A DNA stretch of 64,000 nt, taken from the NCBI RefSeq assembly GCF_014648075.1, contig NZ_BMQK01000014.1, positions 124,001 to 188,000 of the forward strand, in the 5' to 3' direction. This DNA comes from Streptomyces ruber. Its GTDB lineage: Bacteria > Actinomycetota > Actinomycetes > Streptomycetales > Streptomycetaceae. This document shows, one piece after another, positions 1 to 7,989 of this stretch (position 1 is its first letter; each line of letters starts with the position of its first letter). The notes below the pieces were generated by a model. The model searched no databases, was not told the origin of the DNA, and was given only the letters and a program-made list of their open reading frames with translations. The translations under genes were made by a program, and so were the position numbers.

Positions 1-2
1 CC

Positions 3-1427
3 ATGCCGTACGACGACCTCCGCTCCTTCCTCGACACCCTGGAGAAGGAAGGGCAGTTGCTCCGCATCACCGACGAGGTGCTGCCGGAGCCCGACATCGC
101 GGCCGCCGCCAACGCGGCGGGACGTATCGGCGAGGGGGCGCCGGCCCTCTGGTTCGACCGCGTCAAGGGCTTCACCGACGCCCGTGTCGCCATGAACGTC
201 CACGGCTCCTGGGCCAACCACGCCCTCGCGCTCGGGCTGCCCAAGGGGACCTCGCCGCGGCAGCAGGTGGAGGAGTTCGCCCGCCGCTGGGACGCCTTCC
301 CCGTCGCGCCGGAGCGCCGCGCGGACGCGCCGTGGCAGGAGAACAGCGTCACCGGCGAGGACGTGAACCTCTTCGACATCCTGCCGCTGTTCCGCCTCAA
401 CGACGGCGACGGCGGCTTCTACCTCGACAAGGCCGCCGTGGTCTCGCGGGACCCCGAGGACCCGGACCACTTCGGCAAGCAGAACCTGGGCACGTACCGG
501 ATGGAGGTCATCGGGCGCGACCGGCTGGCCATCCAGCCCGTCCCCGTGCACGACATCGCCAAGCACCTGCGCATCGCGGAGGAGCGGGGCGAGGACCTGC
601 CGGTCGCGATCACCCTCGGCAACGACCCGGTCATCCCGGTCGTCGCCGGGATGCCCCTGGCCTACGACCAGTCGGAGTACGAGATGGCCGGCGCCCTGCG
701 CGGCGCCCCGTACCCGATCGCCACCGCCCCGCACACCGGCTTCGACGTGCCGTGGGGCGCCGAGGTGGTGATCGAGGGTGTCATCGAGTCGCGGGTGCGT
801 CAGATCGAGGGCCCGTTCGGCGAGTTCACCGGCCACTACTCGGGCGGCCGCCGTATGCCCGTCATCCGCATCGAGCGTGTCTCCTACCGCACGAACCCCG
901 TCTTCGAGTCCCTCTACCTGGGCATGCCCTGGACCGAGTGCGACTACCTGGTCGGCCCCAACACCTCCGTACCGCTGCTCAAGCAGCTGCGCGCCGAGTT
1001 CCCCGAGGTCCGGGCCGTCAACGCCATGTACACGCACGGACTGCTGGTCATCATCTCCACGGCCAAGCGGTACGGCGGTTTCGCCAAGGCGGTCGGCATG
1101 CGCGCCATGACCACCCCGCACGGCCTCGGGTACGTCAGCCAGGTCATCCTCGTGGACGAGGACGTCGACCCCTTCGACCTGCCGCAGGTGATGTGGGCCC
1201 AGTCCGCCAAGGTCAACCCCAGGGAGGACGTCCTGATCCTCCCGAACCTGTCGGTCGTCGAACTCTCACCCGCGTCCCAGCCGGCCGGTGTCACCAGCAA
1301 GATGATCATCGACGCCACGACGCCCGTCGCCCCCGACGTCCGCGGCAACTACGGCACCCCCGTCAAGGACCTGCCCGAGACCGCCGAATGGACCGAGCGG
1401 CTCCGCACGCTCCTGGCGAACCGCTGA
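3..1427 (+). CDS. vdcC: UbiD-family hydroxyarylic acid decarboxylase, subunit C (VdcC/ShdC-like)
   Basis: This 474-residue UbiD-family enzyme is expected to use prenylated FMN to decarboxylate 4-hydroxybenzoate or vanillate without oxidation. The UbiD core is clear: the NLGTYRMEV block (161-169) supplies the conserved Arg and Glu, and EGPFGEFTGHYS (269-280) supplies the second acidic pair. Length matches Streptomyces VdcC (about 475). The ATG lies two bases inside the window edge, so its RBS and the expected upstream UbiX-like flavin prenyltransferase subunit (VdcB) cannot be seen. The next gene, 11 bp downstream, encodes the small subunit D, and that partnership separates VdcC from housekeeping UbiD. 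Substrate is inferred from the family. Confidence 0.9.
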   Translation: MPYDDLRSFLDTLEKEGQLLRITDEVLPEPDIAAAANAAGRIGEGAPALWFDRVKGFTDARVAMNVHGSWANHALALGLPKGTSPRQQVEEFARRWDAFPVAPERRADAPWQENSVTGEDVNLFDILPLFRLNDGDGGFYLDKAAVVSRDPEDPDHFGKQNLGTYRMEVIGRDRLAIQPVPVHDIAKHLRIAEERGEDLPVAITLGNDPVIPVVAGMPLAYDQSEYEMAGALRGAPYPIATAPHTGFDVPWGAEVVIEGVIESRVRQIEGPFGEFTGHYSGGRRMPVIRIERVSYRTNPVFESLYLGMPWTECDYLVGPNTSVPLLKQLRAEFPEVRAVNAMYTHGLLVIISTAKRYGGFAKAVGMRAMTTPHGLGYVSQVILVDEDVDPFDLPQVMWAQSAKVNPREDVLILPNLSVVELSPASQPAGVTSKMIIDATTPVAPDVRGNYGTPVKDLPETAEWTERLRTLLANR

Positions 1428-1438
1428 AAGGAAGCCCC

Positions 1439-1711
1439 ATGCCCGACCAGACGAACGACCAGCCGAACGACCGGACCCTTCCCGCGGTGTGCCCGCGCTG
1501 CGAGCACGACGCCCTCACCACGGTGGCGGACTCGCCCGTGCCCGGGGTCTGGCAGGTGTTCCAGTGCGCCCGGTGCCTGTACATGTGGCGCTCCACCGAA
1601 CCCGCCCGCCGCACCCGGCGCGAGGCGTACCCCGCCGGATTCCGGTTGACGGCCGAGGACATCGACGCGGCCATCGAGGTGCCGACGGTGCCGCCGCTCG
1701 CGGCCCGCTGA
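1439..1711 (+). CDS. vdcD: Non-oxidative hydroxyarylic acid decarboxylase subunit D (VdcD-like)
   Basis: This 90-residue protein has two CxxC pairs (CPRC near residue 19 and CARC near 43), as in VdcD/ShdD, the small zinc-ribbon-like subunit required by VdcBCD-type decarboxylases. The ATG at 1439 follows an AAAGGAAG ribosome site. It starts 11 bp after vdcC, so the two are surely one operon. The middle W-x3-QCARCLYMWRSTEP segment and the hydrophobic C-terminus are typical of the family. The precise biochemical role of subunit D is not well established. It is followed by a strong hairpin, so the operon ends here. Confidence 0.85.
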   Translation: MPDQTNDQPNDRTLPAVCPRCEHDALTTVADSPVPGVWQVFQCARCLYMWRSTEPARRTRREAYPAGFRLTAEDIDAAIEVPTVPPLAAR

Positions 1712-1721
1712 GGAACGCGGT

Positions 1722-1758
1722 CCACGGGCCGGCCGCACGGCACGGAGCCGGCCCGTGG
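1722..1758 (+). terminator. Hairpin terminator after vdcD
   Basis: A perfect 12-bp inverted repeat (CCACGGGCCGGC and GCCGGCCCGTGG) lies 10 bp after the vdcD stop with a 13-nt loop. There is no T-run, as is usual in Streptomyces. Confidence 0.6.
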
Positions 1759-1784
1759 CGGCCGTTCGCATGCGGTACGATCAT

Positions 1785-1932
1785 CTTGTTCGCGCCGCCG
1801 GAACTCCGGTGGGCAGGACACGCGTTGGTGGTCCAAGGAAAGACGTCCCGCTTCCTGCGGGGAGATGCAGGTGCAAGGCCTGCCCGGCGCTCGGACCGAC
1901 GGGCCCCGCCTCGATGAGGCGGGGCCCGTCCG
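1785..1932 (+). ncRNA. Candidate structured small RNA
   Basis: Between the vdcD terminator and the convergent ligase lies about 140 nt with no convincing ORF. It begins with a promoter-like TACGAT at 1776-1781. The predicted transcript can form CCGCCGGA/TCCGGTGG, CCCGC/GCGGG and GCAGG/CCTGC stems and ends in the perfect 15-bp hairpin at 1898-1930. I do not recognise the RNA family, and no gene downstream on the same strand could make it a simple leader. The -35 is not obvious. Strand and boundaries are inferred. Confidence 0.35.
1898..1930. terminator. Bidirectional hairpin terminator
   Basis: GACGGGCCCCGCCTC and its exact complement are separated by a 3-nt GAT loop, 40 bp beyond the stop of the leftward acyl-CoA ligase. 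It can end that gene and any rightward transcript from the 1785 region. Confidence 0.75.
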
Positions 1933-1969
1933 CGTTCACCCGCATCGCGCCCACCGCGCCCGGCTCACC

Positions 1970-3496
1970 TCATCCGGCCCCGTCCGTCCGGAACGGCTCG
2001 CGCAGCCTGAACTTCTGGAGTTTCCCGGTCGCGGTGCGCGGCAGCGACTCGACGAGGTCGACGCGCTTCGGCGTCTTGAAGCCGGCGAGCCGGGTCCGGC
2101 AGTGCGCGATCAGCTCCGCGGCGCCGACGCCCGAACCGTCGGTGACGACCAGCGCCATGACCATCTCGCCCCACTTGTCGTCCGGGATTCCGATGACCGC
2201 CGCCTCCCGCACCGCCGGATGCGCCATCAGCACGTCCTCCACCTCGATCGACGAGACGTTCTCGCCGCCCGAGATGATGACGTCCTTCTTCCGGTCGGAG
2301 ATCACCAGGTGGCCCTCGTCGTCGAGGTGCCCGCCGTCCCCGGTGTGGAACCAGCCGCCCGCCTGCGCCTTCGCGGTCTCCTCCGGCTGGTCCCAGTAGT
2401 CCTCCAGGTTGTGGTTCGACGCGGTGAGCACCTCCCCGTCGGCGTCCACGCGGACCCGTACGCCGAGCGCGGGCACCCCCGCCCGCCCGAGCCGCCGGGC
2501 GCGCTCGGCGACCTCCAGGCCGTCCCACTCGGCGGGGGCGCGGTTGACCGTGACGAGCGGCGACGTCTCGGTGAGCCCGTAGATCTGGACGAACTCCCAG
2601 CCCAGTTCCTCCAGTACGCGCTCGATCATGCGGGTCGGCGGCGGCGCGCCCGCGCAGACGACGCGGACGCGGTCACGGCCGGGGATCTCGCCGTCCCAGC
2701 GGGCCGCCGCGTCGAGCACGGAGTTCAGCACGGCGGGCGCCGCGCACATCAGCGTGACGCCGTGCTCCTCGACCCGGCGCAGGATCTCCGCGCCGTCGAC
2801 CTGGCGCAGCACGACGTGCCGGCCGCCGACGCCCGTGACCACGTACGGCATGCCCCAGCCGTTGGCGTGGAACATCGGCAGCGTGTGCAGGTAGACGTCG
2901 CGGTCGCCGATCGTGGCGTGCAGCCCGAACACGGTCGCGTTCAGCCACAGAGCGCGGTGCGTGAGCCGGACGCCCTTGGGACGGGCGGTCGTGCCCGACG
3001 TGTAGTTGACCGTCGCGGTCGCGCCCTCGTCCGGCCGGTCCCAGTCCCGCGGCGCGACGCCGTGGCGGAAGAGGCCCTCGTCCTCGTCCTCGCCGAGCAC
3101 GAACCGGTGCGGCACGTCGAGCGCGTCGAGCACGTCGGCGCGGGACGGGTCCGCGTAGACGACCGAGGCGCCCGAGTGCCGGACGATGTAGCCGATCTCC
3201 TCCGCGGTGAGCCGGAAGTTGACCGGCACCAGCGCGCGGCCCCAGCCCGAGACACCGAAGAACGAGGTCAGCAGCCGCGCCGAGTTCTGCGAGATCACGG
3301 CGACCCGGCCGCCCACGGGAACGCCGAGCTGGTCGAGCCGGGCGGCCTGCGCGCGGGCGAGCGCCGCGAGCTCCCGGTACGTCAGCGTGCCGAGGCCCGG
3401 CCCCGGCTGGTCCGGCTCGTCGATCACGGCGGCCCGGTCCGGGAAGACGTGGGCCGCACGGTCGAGGAAGTCCCGGACGGTCAGCGGGTAGTACAT
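1970..3496 (-). CDS. AMP-binding acyl-CoA ligase (class I adenylate-forming)
   Basis: This 508-residue ANL-superfamily enzyme activates a carboxylic acid with ATP and joins it to CoA. The P-loop YTSGTTARPKG is at 165-175, the YGLTE motif at 306-310, TGD at 385-387, the hinge DRKKD at 401-405 and the C-terminal catalytic lysine in TATGKLQ near 490. The ATG at 3496 is chosen because GGAGGTG lies 6 nt upstream; longer in-frame extensions lack an RBS. It resembles medium/long-chain fatty-acid ligases. The vdc neighbour makes an aromatic acid such as a hydroxycinnamate possible, but the genes converge and are not one operon. Substrate is unknown. Confidence 0.85.
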   Translation of the reverse strand: MYYPLTVRDFLDRAAHVFPDRAAVIDEPDQPGPGLGTLTYRELAALARAQAARLDQLGVPVGGRVAVISQNSARLLTSFFGVSGWGRALVPVNFRLTAEEIGYIVRHSGASVVYADPSRADVLDALDVPHRFVLGEDEDEGLFRHGVAPRDWDRPDEGATATVNYTSGTTARPKGVRLTHRALWLNATVFGLHATIGDRDVYLHTLPMFHANGWGMPYVVTGVGGRHVVLRQVDGAEILRRVEEHGVTLMCAAPAVLNSVLDAAARWDGEIPGRDRVRVVCAGAPPPTRMIERVLEELGWEFVQIYGLTETSPLVTVNRAPAEWDGLEVAERARRLGRAGVPALGVRVRVDADGEVLTASNHNLEDYWDQPEETAKAQAGGWFHTGDGGHLDDEGHLVISDRKKDVIISGGENVSSIEVEDVLMAHPAVREAAVIGIPDDKWGEMVMALVVTDGSGVGAAELIAHCRTRLAGFKTPKRVDLVESLPRTATGKLQKFRLREPFRTDGAG

Positions 3497-3650
3497 GACA
3501 GCACCTCCGGGTGGATGATCCCCGGCCACGTACCCGGGACCGTCGCGACGCGCGGCACCGACGGGCAGGACGCACACGGTGCCGTGCGAGGAACGTACCG
3601 GCCGGCGCACCCGCTCCACCAGCCGACGGCACACCTCGCCGCCGGCTGCC

Positions 3651-4523
3651 TCAGCCCACGGGCGTGAAGCGCACCGGGACGCCGACCGCCCCCTGGGCCG
3701 CCGCCGCGAGGCCGGTCTCCGTGACGACCGCGATCACCGGGTAGCCGCCCGTCGTCGGGTGGTCGTGCAGGAACACCACCGGGCGGCCGTCCGGGGGGAC
3801 CTGGACCGCGCCGAGGACCATGCCCTCGCTGGGCAGCTCGCCCGTCGACGCCCGCTCCAGCACCGGGCCCTCGGTGCGCAGGCCGATGCGGTTGCTGTGC
3901 GGGGAGACGCGGTACGTCGCCGAGGTGAGGGTGCGCAGTGCCGCCGGGGTGAACCAGTCGGTGCGGGGGCCGAGCCGTACCGGCAGCACCAGTTCGGCGG
4001 GCGGCGCGGGCCAGGGCGCGGCGAAGGGCAGTGCCGGGTGCGGTGCGGGGGAGCCCGCCGCGCCCACCGGGAGCACGTCGCCGTCGCGCAGGGGGGCCGG
4101 GCCGAGGCCGGAGAGCAGGTCCGTCGAGCGGCTGCCGAGTACCGGCCGGACGGCGACGCCCCCGGCGAGGGCCACGTAGGAGCGCACGCCGGCGGTCACC
4201 GCGCCCACGTCCAGGACGGCGCCCGCGGGCACCCGTACGGGCGCGCCCCAGGCCGCGGGGCGTCCGTCCACCGTCACCGGGCAGGGCGCGCCGCCGACCA
4301 CGACGGTGACGTGGTGGTCGGGCCGCAGGGCGCAGCCGGTGAGGGTGGTCTCCAGGACGGCGGCGTCGGGTGCGTTGCCGAGGAGCCGGTTGGCGAGGCC
4401 CATCGCGGGGGCGTCGAGCGCGCCCGAGCGCGGCACCCCCAGGTGGGCGTGGCCGCGCCGGCCCGCGTCCTGCACCGTGGTGAGGGCGCCGGCCCGGACG
4501 ACGGTGAGCTCGACGGCGGTCAT
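3651..4523 (-). CDS. pxpC: 5-oxoprolinase subunit C (PxpC, KipA family)
   Basis: This 290-residue protein has the biotin-dependent carboxyltransferase-like (KipA) fold: the opening VVRAGALTTVQDAGRRG is the family signature, followed by GVPRSGALD and the later PHSNRIGLRTEGP segment. With PxpA and PxpB it forms the ATP-dependent 5-oxoprolinase that opens L-pyroglutamate to L-glutamate. The start overlaps the pxpB stop by 4 bp (ATGA), so translation is coupled. It is the last gene of a pxpA-pxpB-pxpC operon, and length is normal. Confidence 0.92.
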   Translation of the reverse strand: MTAVELTVVRAGALTTVQDAGRRGHAHLGVPRSGALDAPAMGLANRLLGNAPDAAVLETTLTGCALRPDHHVTVVVGGAPCPVTVDGRPAAWGAPVRVPAGAVLDVGAVTAGVRSYVALAGGVAVRPVLGSRSTDLLSGLGPAPLRDGDVLPVGAAGSPAPHPALPFAAPWPAPPAELVLPVRLGPRTDWFTPAALRTLTSATYRVSPHSNRIGLRTEGPVLERASTGELPSEGMVLGAVQVPPDGRPVVFLHDHPTTGGYPVIAVVTETGLAAAAQGAVGVPVRFTPVG

Positions 4524-5239
4524 GCGGCACCACCCTCCACCGGGACGAACCGTACCCGCGTCCCCGGCGTCAGGAGCGCCGGCTCCTCCCGCGAGAGGTC
4601 CCACAGCGGCGCCGGGTCCGGCATGGTGCCGATCAGCTGCCAGCCGCCGGGCGTGGCGCGCGGGTACACCGCGCTGTAGGGGCCCGCGAGCGCCACCGCG
4701 CCGGCCGGGACCCGGGTGCGCGGCGTGGCGCGGCGCGGCACGTGCAGCTCGTCGGGCAGGCCGGTGAGGTAGCCGAACCCGGGGGCGAAGCCGCAGAACG
4801 CGACGCGGTACGCGGACGAGGCGTGCCGGGCGGCGACCTCGTCCGGTGCCACTCCCCACAGGTCCGCCACGTCGGTCAGGTCGGGCCCGTCGTAGCGCAC
4901 GGGGATCGTGACGACGCCCGCGTCGTCGGCGGCGCTCGCCGGCACCTCCCAGCCGGCGAGCCGGCGGGCCAGCGCCTCGGGATCCGGTACGCCGTCCAGA
5001 AGCACCGTGCGCGCCCCGGGCACGATCTCCGCCACGGGCGGCAGCGTTCCCGCCGCGCGCCGCCGCAGCAGTTCGGCGTGGAAGGCGCCGGTGCGCTCGG
5101 CGTCCGGGAGTTCGACGAGCAACGCGTGCCGTCCGGCGGGGCGCACGTCCAGGGGCGCGCTCCCGGATGTGCCTCCGGGCGTCGCCCCGGGAGTGACGTC
5201 CGTGGCGCTCCCCGGTCTGTTCTCCGTCGTGCGTGTCAT
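4520..5239 (-). CDS. pxpB: 5-oxoprolinase subunit B (PxpB, KipI family)
   Basis: This 239-residue protein has the KipI/cyclophilin-like fold: VPVRYDGPDL (about 113-122), the CGFAPGFGYL block and the PxTPRTRVPAGAVALAG segment are family hallmarks. PxpB works with PxpC as the ATP-dependent part of prokaryotic 5-oxoprolinase. The first 30 residues are Gly/Ser/Thr-rich and not conserved in the family, so an internal start is possible. The ATG at 5239 overlaps the pxpA stop (ATGA). KipI homologs can also inhibit a sporulation kinase in Bacillus, but the complete pxp set supports the metabolic role here. Confidence 0.92.
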   Translation of the reverse strand: MTRTTENRPGSATDVTPGATPGGTSGSAPLDVRPAGRHALLVELPDAERTGAFHAELLRRRAAGTLPPVAEIVPGARTVLLDGVPDPEALARRLAGWEVPASAADDAGVVTIPVRYDGPDLTDVADLWGVAPDEVAARHASSAYRVAFCGFAPGFGYLTGLPDELHVPRRATPRTRVPAGAVALAGPYSAVYPRATPGGWQLIGTMPDPAPLWDLSREEPALLTPGTRVRFVPVEGGAA

Positions 5240-5988
5240 GCGAAGGCCCCGACCTCGACCCCGGCCGCCGCGAGCGCCTCACGCACCCGTACCGCGATCC
5301 GGGCCGCGCCCGGGGTGTCGCCGTGCACGCACAGGGAGCGGGGGGCGACCGCGACGGACGTACCGTCCACGGCTTCGACCGTACCGTCCACCGCGAACGC
5401 CAGCGCGCGCCGTACCACCGCGTCCTCGTCGTGCACCACGGCGCCGGGCTCACGGCGCGGCACGAGCGTGCCCTCGGGGGTGTACGCGCGGTCCGCGAAG
5501 GCCTCCGGAACGCCGGTGAGTCCCGCGTCCGCGGCGGCGGCGAGCAGCCGGGAGCCGGGCAGGCCCAGCACGGGCAGCGTGCCGCCCGCGAGCCGGACGC
5601 CGGCCACCACGGCGCGGGCCTGGTCGGTGTCGTGGACGGTGCGGTTGTAGAGCGCGCCGTGCGGCTTGACGTAGGCCACCTCGGCCCCGGCCGCCTCGGC
5701 GAACACCCGCAGCGCCCCGATCTGGTACGCCACCTCGGCGGCGAGTTCGTCGGCGGGCACGTCCATGGCGCGCCGTCCGAAGCCGGCCAGGTCGCGGTAG
5801 GACACCTGCGCCCCGATCCGCACCCCGCGCTCGGCGGCGAGGTCGCAGACGCGCCGCATCACGACCGGGTCGCCCGCGTGGAAGCCGCAGGCGACGTTGG
5901 CGCTGGTGACGACGGACAGCAGGGCGTCGTCGTCGGTGAGGGTCCAGCGGCCGAAGCCTTCACCCAGGTCTGCGTTGAGATCGATCAC
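5236..5988 (-). CDS. pxpA: 5-oxoprolinase subunit A (PxpA, LamB/YcsF family)
   Basis: This 250-residue LamB/YcsF-family protein opens with IDLNADLGEGFG and carries ANVACGFHAGDP and VKPHGALYN, the metal-binding motifs of PxpA. It is the catalytic partner for 5-oxoproline cleavage. I prefer the GTG at 5988 to the TTG at 6024. It gives the usual length, and a promoter with -10 TACGTT at 5995-6000 places the transcript start on or beside the GTG, so the mRNA may be leaderless. An upstream start would place the operator inside the coding region. Confidence 0.9.
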   Translation of the reverse strand: MIDLNADLGEGFGRWTLTDDDALLSVVTSANVACGFHAGDPVVMRRVCDLAAERGVRIGAQVSYRDLAGFGRRAMDVPADELAAEVAYQIGALRVFAEAAGAEVAYVKPHGALYNRTVHDTDQARAVVAGVRLAGGTLPVLGLPGSRLLAAAADAGLTGVPEAFADRAYTPEGTLVPRREPGAVVHDEDAVVRRALAFAVDGTVEAVDGTSVAVAPRSLCVHGDTPGAARIAVRVREALAAAGVEVGAFA

Positions 5989-5994
5989 GCTTTG

Positions 5995-6024
5995 AACGTA
6001 GACGATTGTTGAACGATCCGACAA
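5995..6024 (-). promoter_or_regulatory. pxpA promoter with operator in the spacer
   Basis: On the minus strand TTGTCG (6024-6019) and TACGTT (6000-5995) are 18 nt apart. The spacer begins with the imperfect palindrome GATCGTTCAACAATC (6018-6004). A sister site lies in the divergent promoter. The repressor is probably GntR-type, judged by the motif; no such gene is in the window. Confidence 0.6.
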
Positions 6025-6064
6025 GGGTGGATTGTGTCGCCGTACTCCGGATGGAATTCACCTC

Positions 6065-6094
6065 TTGTTAGATCGTTGAACGATCCCCTAAGGT
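6065..6094 (+). promoter_or_regulatory. Promoter of the DUF969 operon with operator in the spacer
   Basis: TTGTTA (6065-6070) and TAAGGT (6089-6094) are 18 nt apart, and the spacer starts with the 15-bp palindrome GATCGTTGAACGATC (6071-6085). The geometry matches the pxpA promoter exactly: operator directly after -35, then 3 nt, then -10. This suggests one repressor silences both operons. Confidence 0.65.
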
Positions 6095-6237
6095 CCGTGT
6101 AATCCACACGGATCCGGAACCCTGGATTCCGTACCCATCCCCGGCGCTCTGCCTCCTCCCGTCCGAAGGACGGCCCACGCCCCACGCGGGCCGCCCCAGA
6201 AGAAGGCCACCGCCCAACGCCTGAAGAAGGCCACCGC

Positions 6238-6957
6238 ATGATCGTTCTCCTCGGCGTGGTCGTGGTGATCCTCGGATTCGTCACGCGCCGCAACCCCGTC
6301 CTCGTGGTGGGCGTCGCCGGCATCGTCACCGGACTGCTCGGCAAGATGTCCCCGCGGGAGGTCCTCGCCGCCTTCGGCCAGTCCTTCGCCGACAGCCGCT
6401 CGGTCACCGTCTTCGCCATCGTGCTCCCGGTGATCGGCCTCCTGGAGCGCTACGGCCTCCGTGAGCAGGCCCGCAACCTCATCGGCCGCCTCGGCAAGCT
6501 CAGCGCCGGCCGCTTCCTCACCGTCTACCTGCTCGTCCGGCAGGTCACCGCGGCCTTCGGCCTCAACAGCATCGGCGGCCCCGCGCAGACCGTACGGCCC
6601 CTCGTCGCGCCCATGGCCGAGGCCGCCGCCGAGCGCACCGCGGGGGCCAGGCTGCCCGACCGGCTGCGCGAGAAGGTGCGGTCCTACTCCGCGTCGTCCG
6701 ACACCGTCGGCCTCTTCTTCGGCGAGGACTGCTTCCTCGCGATCGGCTCGATCCTCCTGATCACCGGCTTCGTGAACTCGACCTACCAGCAGCACATCGA
6801 ACCCATCGAGCTGGCCCTGTGGGCGATCCCGCTCGCCGTCTGCGCCTTCTTCATCCACGGCGCCCGCCTGCTGCTCCTGGACAAGCAGCTGGAGCGCGAG
6901 ATGGCGGCGGCCGCCGCCGAGAACGACCTGCCGCTGCCGAAGGGGGCCGACAAGTGA
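6238..6957 (+). CDS. DUF969 membrane protein (candidate 5-oxoproline transporter subunit)
   Basis: This 239-residue integral membrane protein starts with a hydrophobic helix and has about six membrane segments. The DUF969 core includes FAIVLPVIGLLERYGL and the NSIGGPAQTVRPLVAPMAE block. DUF969 and DUF979 almost always occur as a pair next to pcp or pxp genes, so a two-part transporter for pyroglutamate or a related compound is a reasonable inference; the sequence itself does not show the substrate. Its last codons overlap the DUF979 start (GTGA). The ATG is 144 bp downstream of the operator-bearing promoter. Confidence 0.85.
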   Translation: MIVLLGVVVVILGFVTRRNPVLVVGVAGIVTGLLGKMSPREVLAAFGQSFADSRSVTVFAIVLPVIGLLERYGLREQARNLIGRLGKLSAGRFLTVYLLVRQVTAAFGLNSIGGPAQTVRPLVAPMAEAAAERTAGARLPDRLREKVRSYSASSDTVGLFFGEDCFLAIGSILLITGFVNSTYQQHIEPIELALWAIPLAVCAFFIHGARLLLLDKQLEREMAAAAAENDLPLPKGADK

Positions 6958-7928
6958 TCAAGGTCGAATGGCTCTACTGGCTGGTGGGCCTCGTCTTCGT
7001 CGTGATGGCCGTGCAGATGGCGGCCGACCGCACCAACCCCAAGCGGTGGACGTCCGCCGCGTTCTGGGGCCTGCTCGGGGTGACCTTCCCCTACGGCACC
7101 GGCGTCGTGAACGCCTCGAAGGGCACCGGCGGCTGGACCCTGCCCGCCGAACCGCTCGGCGTCGCGGTCCTCGCCCTCATCGTGCTCGCCGGGTTCAACT
7201 TCCTCGGCAAGGGCGTCCCCGTCACCACCACCGGTGAGCAGCGCGAGGCCTCCGCCACCCGGCTCGGCAGCAAGATCTTCATCCCCGCCCTCACCATCCC
7301 CGTCGTCGCCATCGTCTGCGCCGCGGTGCTCGACGACTCCGGCCTGTTCCAGGAGGGCCAGGCGACACTGCTCGGGCTCGGCGTCGGATGCGTCGCCGCC
7401 CTCGTCGTCGGCATGCTGGTCACCGGCGAGAAGAAGATCTCCGTCCCGCTCCACTCCGGCCGCTCCATGCTGGAGGCCATGGGCTCCGCCCTGCTGCTGC
7501 CCCAGCTCCTGGCCGTGCTCGGCTCGATCTTCGCCCTGGCCGGGGTCGGCACCCAGGTCGGCGACATCATGAACAGCGTCCTGCCGGAGAACTCGAAGTA
7601 CCTCGCCGTGATCGCCTACTGCGTCGGCATGTACCTCTTCACCGTGATCATGGGCAACGCCTTCGCCGCGTTCCCCGTGATGACCGCGGCGATCGGCTGG
7701 CCCATCCTCGTCGAGCAGATGAACGGCAACGCCCCGGCCATCCTCGCCATCGGCATGCTGGCCGGCTTCTGCGGCACCCTCTGCACGCCCATGGCCGCCA
7801 ACTTCAACATCGTCCCGGCCACGCTGCTGGAGCTGAAGGACCAGTACGGACCGATCAAGGCCCAGATCCCGACGGCGCTCGCGCTCCTCGTCTGCTGCAC
7901 CGTGATCATGGCGGTCTTCGCCTTCTGA
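6954..7928 (+). CDS. DUF979 membrane protein (partner of DUF969)
   Basis: This 324-residue polytopic membrane protein has about nine hydrophobic segments. Conserved stretches include GVTFPYGTGVVN, VIMGNAFAAFPVMTAAIG and FCGTLCTPMAANFNIVPA, which resemble the re-entrant loops of ion-coupled organic acid carriers. The GTG at 6954 overlaps the previous stop by 4 bp. Co-occurrence with DUF969, pcp and 5-oxoprolinase genes suggests the pair imports 5-oxoproline; this is an inference. It is followed 61 bp later by pcp in the same direction. Confidence 0.85.
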   Translation: MIKVEWLYWLVGLVFVVMAVQMAADRTNPKRWTSAAFWGLLGVTFPYGTGVVNASKGTGGWTLPAEPLGVAVLALIVLAGFNFLGKGVPVTTTGEQREASATRLGSKIFIPALTIPVVAIVCAAVLDDSGLFQEGQATLLGLGVGCVAALVVGMLVTGEKKISVPLHSGRSMLEAMGSALLLPQLLAVLGSIFALAGVGTQVGDIMNSVLPENSKYLAVIAYCVGMYLFTVIMGNAFAAFPVMTAAIGWPILVEQMNGNAPAILAIGMLAGFCGTLCTPMAANFNIVPATLLELKDQYGPIKAQIPTALALLVCCTVIMAVFAF

Positions 7929-7989
7929 GCCCCCGCCCTCCCGGACCCCGGCCCGCCACCACCCCCGTACGGACCCGTAAGGAAGTGCC

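Noticed and set aside
5989..6024. TTG at 6024 as the start of pxpA
   Set aside because: It would place the operator and -10 inside the coding region and make the protein longer than the family; the GTG at 5988 fits both.
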